Assembly: GCA_011317545.1 (NCBI GenBank)
Contig: WUJK01000004.1
Location: 2,108,001-2,172,000 of the forward strand
Reading direction: 5' to 3'
Source of the DNA: Coniella vitis
Taxonomy: Eukaryota; Ascomycota; Sordariomycetes; Diaporthales; Schizoparmaceae
Length of the DNA stretch: 64,000 nucleotides
Made by a program: the position numbers and the translations under genes. The notes beneath the pieces were generated by a model. It was not told where the DNA came from and did not search any database. It saw only the letters and a list, made by a program, of their open reading frames with translations. How positions within the stretch are numbered: position 1 is the stretch's first letter; each line of letters begins with the position of its first letter. Positions 62,091 to 64,000 of this stretch are shown here, piece by piece.

Positions 62091-62117
<27 letters not shown>
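62091..62117 (+). repeat. poly(A) run of 27
   Basis: A pure run of A follows an (AT)n-rich segment. An AATAAA lies about 50 bp upstream, near 62040. It may be simple slippage or the tail of a retrocopied transcript. Confidence 0.6.
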
Positions 62118-62118
<1 letters not shown>

Positions 62119-62390
62119 CGGCCACGAGGCTGAAAACTCTGATCGGCATCCGGATCGTAGCGCCAAGTACCATTGACTACGCAGGTACTTACTATGCAAG
62201 TATAGTGCTTATTAGTACATGCTGCAGAGCCTTGTTAACCGACATCTGGGGGAGGATACCAATGTACATGCTTACATTTCCAAGCAAGGAGGAAAGGGCA
62301 TAATGTTCGGTACCGCGGCGAAGAGCTTAATGCTATGCAGTATTTGAGTGGATGAGAAAGAAAAGCAACAAAAGGACCGGCAAAACAAGG

Positions 62391-62406
62391 TACATAGTAC
62401 TATGTA
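62391..62406. repeat. overlapping TACATAGTA / TACTATGTA
   Basis: The two orientations of the dispersed 9-mer overlap by two bases, making the 16-bp palindrome TACATAGTACTATGTA. Confidence 0.6.
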
Positions 62407-64000
62407 TTGTGGATCGCTGTACATTCTGAAACGCGGTTTGACGTCAATCTTTTTCTTGTCCAAACCAGCCGTGGAATTCCTATTGGTTTACTTCCTCTCA
62501 TGTCACTACCACATGTACGTAAGTACTTTACCGCTTGTATGTAACTGTACGTCAATGGTCTGCGCATGCTATGCACTCAAATCTTAAGCATGAAGTGTCT
62601 TGACACGCAAGTCCTGGGGGATTGGAAGACGCGCGCTTTCTTACTTGGAAACATCCAGCGCTTCTCCCTTTGGAAGTTGCGTGGTACATAGTACAAGCCG
62701 GCATCCTGCTTGGCTTGGGGGGGGGGGTGGCAAGTCTGTGTTTTTACGATTTTCCGATTTTCCGATGTTTCAAGTTTTCATCCCGGGCAAGACATCAGTG
62801 TTGCGGGTAATGGGCGGATGCGGGGGTTTGTTTGATGTTTCCGATGACAGCATGCATATTGCTGTTTATGGCAAGTAAAATGTTGGATGTGGGGGGCTGT
62901 GTTTACTGCTTTGTATAGAATAATGAGGCTGGCATCGTGTCACCGGATGTGGTTTGACATCGGCGAGATACACCATTAACCAGCGAAGAACTGTCACTGG
63001 ACGACTGTAAATCGAAGACTTTTCAAATGATCATCACAAGACGGATTGTCGAGCTTACATTGGCATGCATCATAACTACTCATGGGCGTACGTGTGCATA
63101 AAGAACCTGGTGCGGCAGATTAATGCCGATCTTCAGTGTGCCACGGTCATCAGGACACAAAGCACACTTTTGTGTCACCCGAGAAAGATTCCTGTTGCCA
63201 AACATGGAGTTGTTCTTTCTATACCGAACATCGAACCAAAAACAAGGGAGGGGTTGATTAGTTTAGACTTCTGTATACATACCAAGGGCGGCTGATAGCT
63301 CTCAGCATGGCTACGGTGCATGTGACGGGCATGAAGCCTGTCGATATTATAATATTATATTGGCCCTGTGTTGACATTGCACGTACCCTGAGGATAACTT
63401 GCATATGCTCATGTTCTTGCCAAACCGAAGCAGAATGATTTGCCCGCCCTTTGGTATACCAACTCCGTCTCGAGTCTTCTCAAGGACGAACAAGGCCTAA
63501 GTTTTCTGTGATTAGTCCACAAACCCCTTAGACTTGGCAACCCACGCCTTTCTGCATCCTCATCCATATGGAACTTGACGTATATCGTTTCACATGTGGT
63601 CTAAGTGAGCAGAAATTGGAATGAGGCCCAAGTGCAGGTGATCGATAGTAAGGCTTCGGATGTTCATTGTTAATGACCCCTCACAGCATACCTTGTGCGG
63701 GTTTTGCCTTGTTTCTGTATAGTACAGGGTCTGGATGCCCGTCGGTTTCCAGACCTGAACTAATGGTTATTGTGTCGTTGCAAAATAACCTGGCGGTATC
63801 GAGGTTATTCCGCCGCTAATATCTCCACGAGGGACAAGTGTTGCGTTCAGTGAAGTATCCTACTAGACTCTCTGGGTTTTTTTAAAAAAGAAAAAGCGGT
63901 GGGATGGTGTTGAACCTGCTCACTGTGAGCCAAGCTGATGCTTGTGCGAATTGGTATATCGTTTAGCTATCATCAGAGTAGCCAATTGGCAAATGTGAAA

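Larger units (their letters stand above)
58657..64000. other. long gene-free, low-complexity stretch to the window end
   Basis: No gene is supported over 5.3 kb. Low-complexity features include (CT)n near 59505-59530, poly-T near 60014-60026, GGAC/GGACA repeats near 60460-60480, CCCCGATG repeats near 61612-61642, (GT)n near 61720-61733, an A-rich run near 61842-61868, and a 27-A run at 62091-62117. Dispersed 9-mers lie at 59788, 60942, 62391, 62398 and 62685. Confidence 0.5.

Noticed and set aside
1..64000. CRISPR array, bacterial operon or prophage signals
   Set aside because: The window is fungal nuclear DNA with spliced genes; no regular direct-repeat/spacer array was seen.

Overview
The window is nuclear DNA of a filamentous ascomycete, most likely a sordariomycete. 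The genes carry short introns (mostly 50-120 nt) with GT...AG ends and CTRAC-like branch sites. The gene set is typical of moulds: an ATR-type checkpoint kinase with many introns, secreted Ser/Thr-rich wall proteins, and secreted GH35 and GH51 glycosidases. I do not assign a genus. I found no rRNA, convincing tRNA, CRISPR array or intact transposon.

Layout. From 1 to 10 kb there are a 3' gene fragment, a dienelactone-hydrolase-family enzyme (-), a Nudix hydrolase (-) and cytosolic tyrosyl-tRNA synthetase (+). From 10 to 17.2 kb lies one very large fungal coiled-coil protein gene (+) whose first exon I could not fix. From 18.5 to 22.2 kb are two neighbouring secreted or cell-surface Ser/Thr-rich proteins (-), one with a long polyserine tract and one with a Mid2/Wsc-sensor architecture. 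From 24.9 to 30.7 kb are a frame-broken hypothetical gene, an unrecognised 529-residue protein gene (+) flanked by diverged local duplications, and a relict frame broken by two stop codons (-).

From 31.5 to 41.7 kb is a small carbohydrate-enzyme block, all on the minus strand: a GH35 beta-galactosidase, a GH51 alpha-L-arabinofuranosidase and an amidohydrolase. The two glycosidases would together strip galactose and arabinose side chains from plant polysaccharides. From 42.6 to 53 kb are a PARP-type zinc-finger/AT-hook nuclear protein and the ATR kinase (both -). COX16 is divergent from the ATR gene (+). From 54 to 64 kb the window is gene-poor, with one unrecognised small protein gene at 57.9 kb.

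Exon structures were rebuilt by hand from splice signals, reading phase and family motifs. For all nine spliced genes with a defined start, the exon lengths sum to a whole number of codons. The most striking result is a 5-nucleotide exon in the beta-galactosidase gene, needed to rebuild a conserved GH35 motif. The second is a 9-mer, TACTATGTA/TACATAGTA, found 18 times by eye and always outside coding sequence, where about 0.5 would be expected by chance. I did not see a new multi-gene system.
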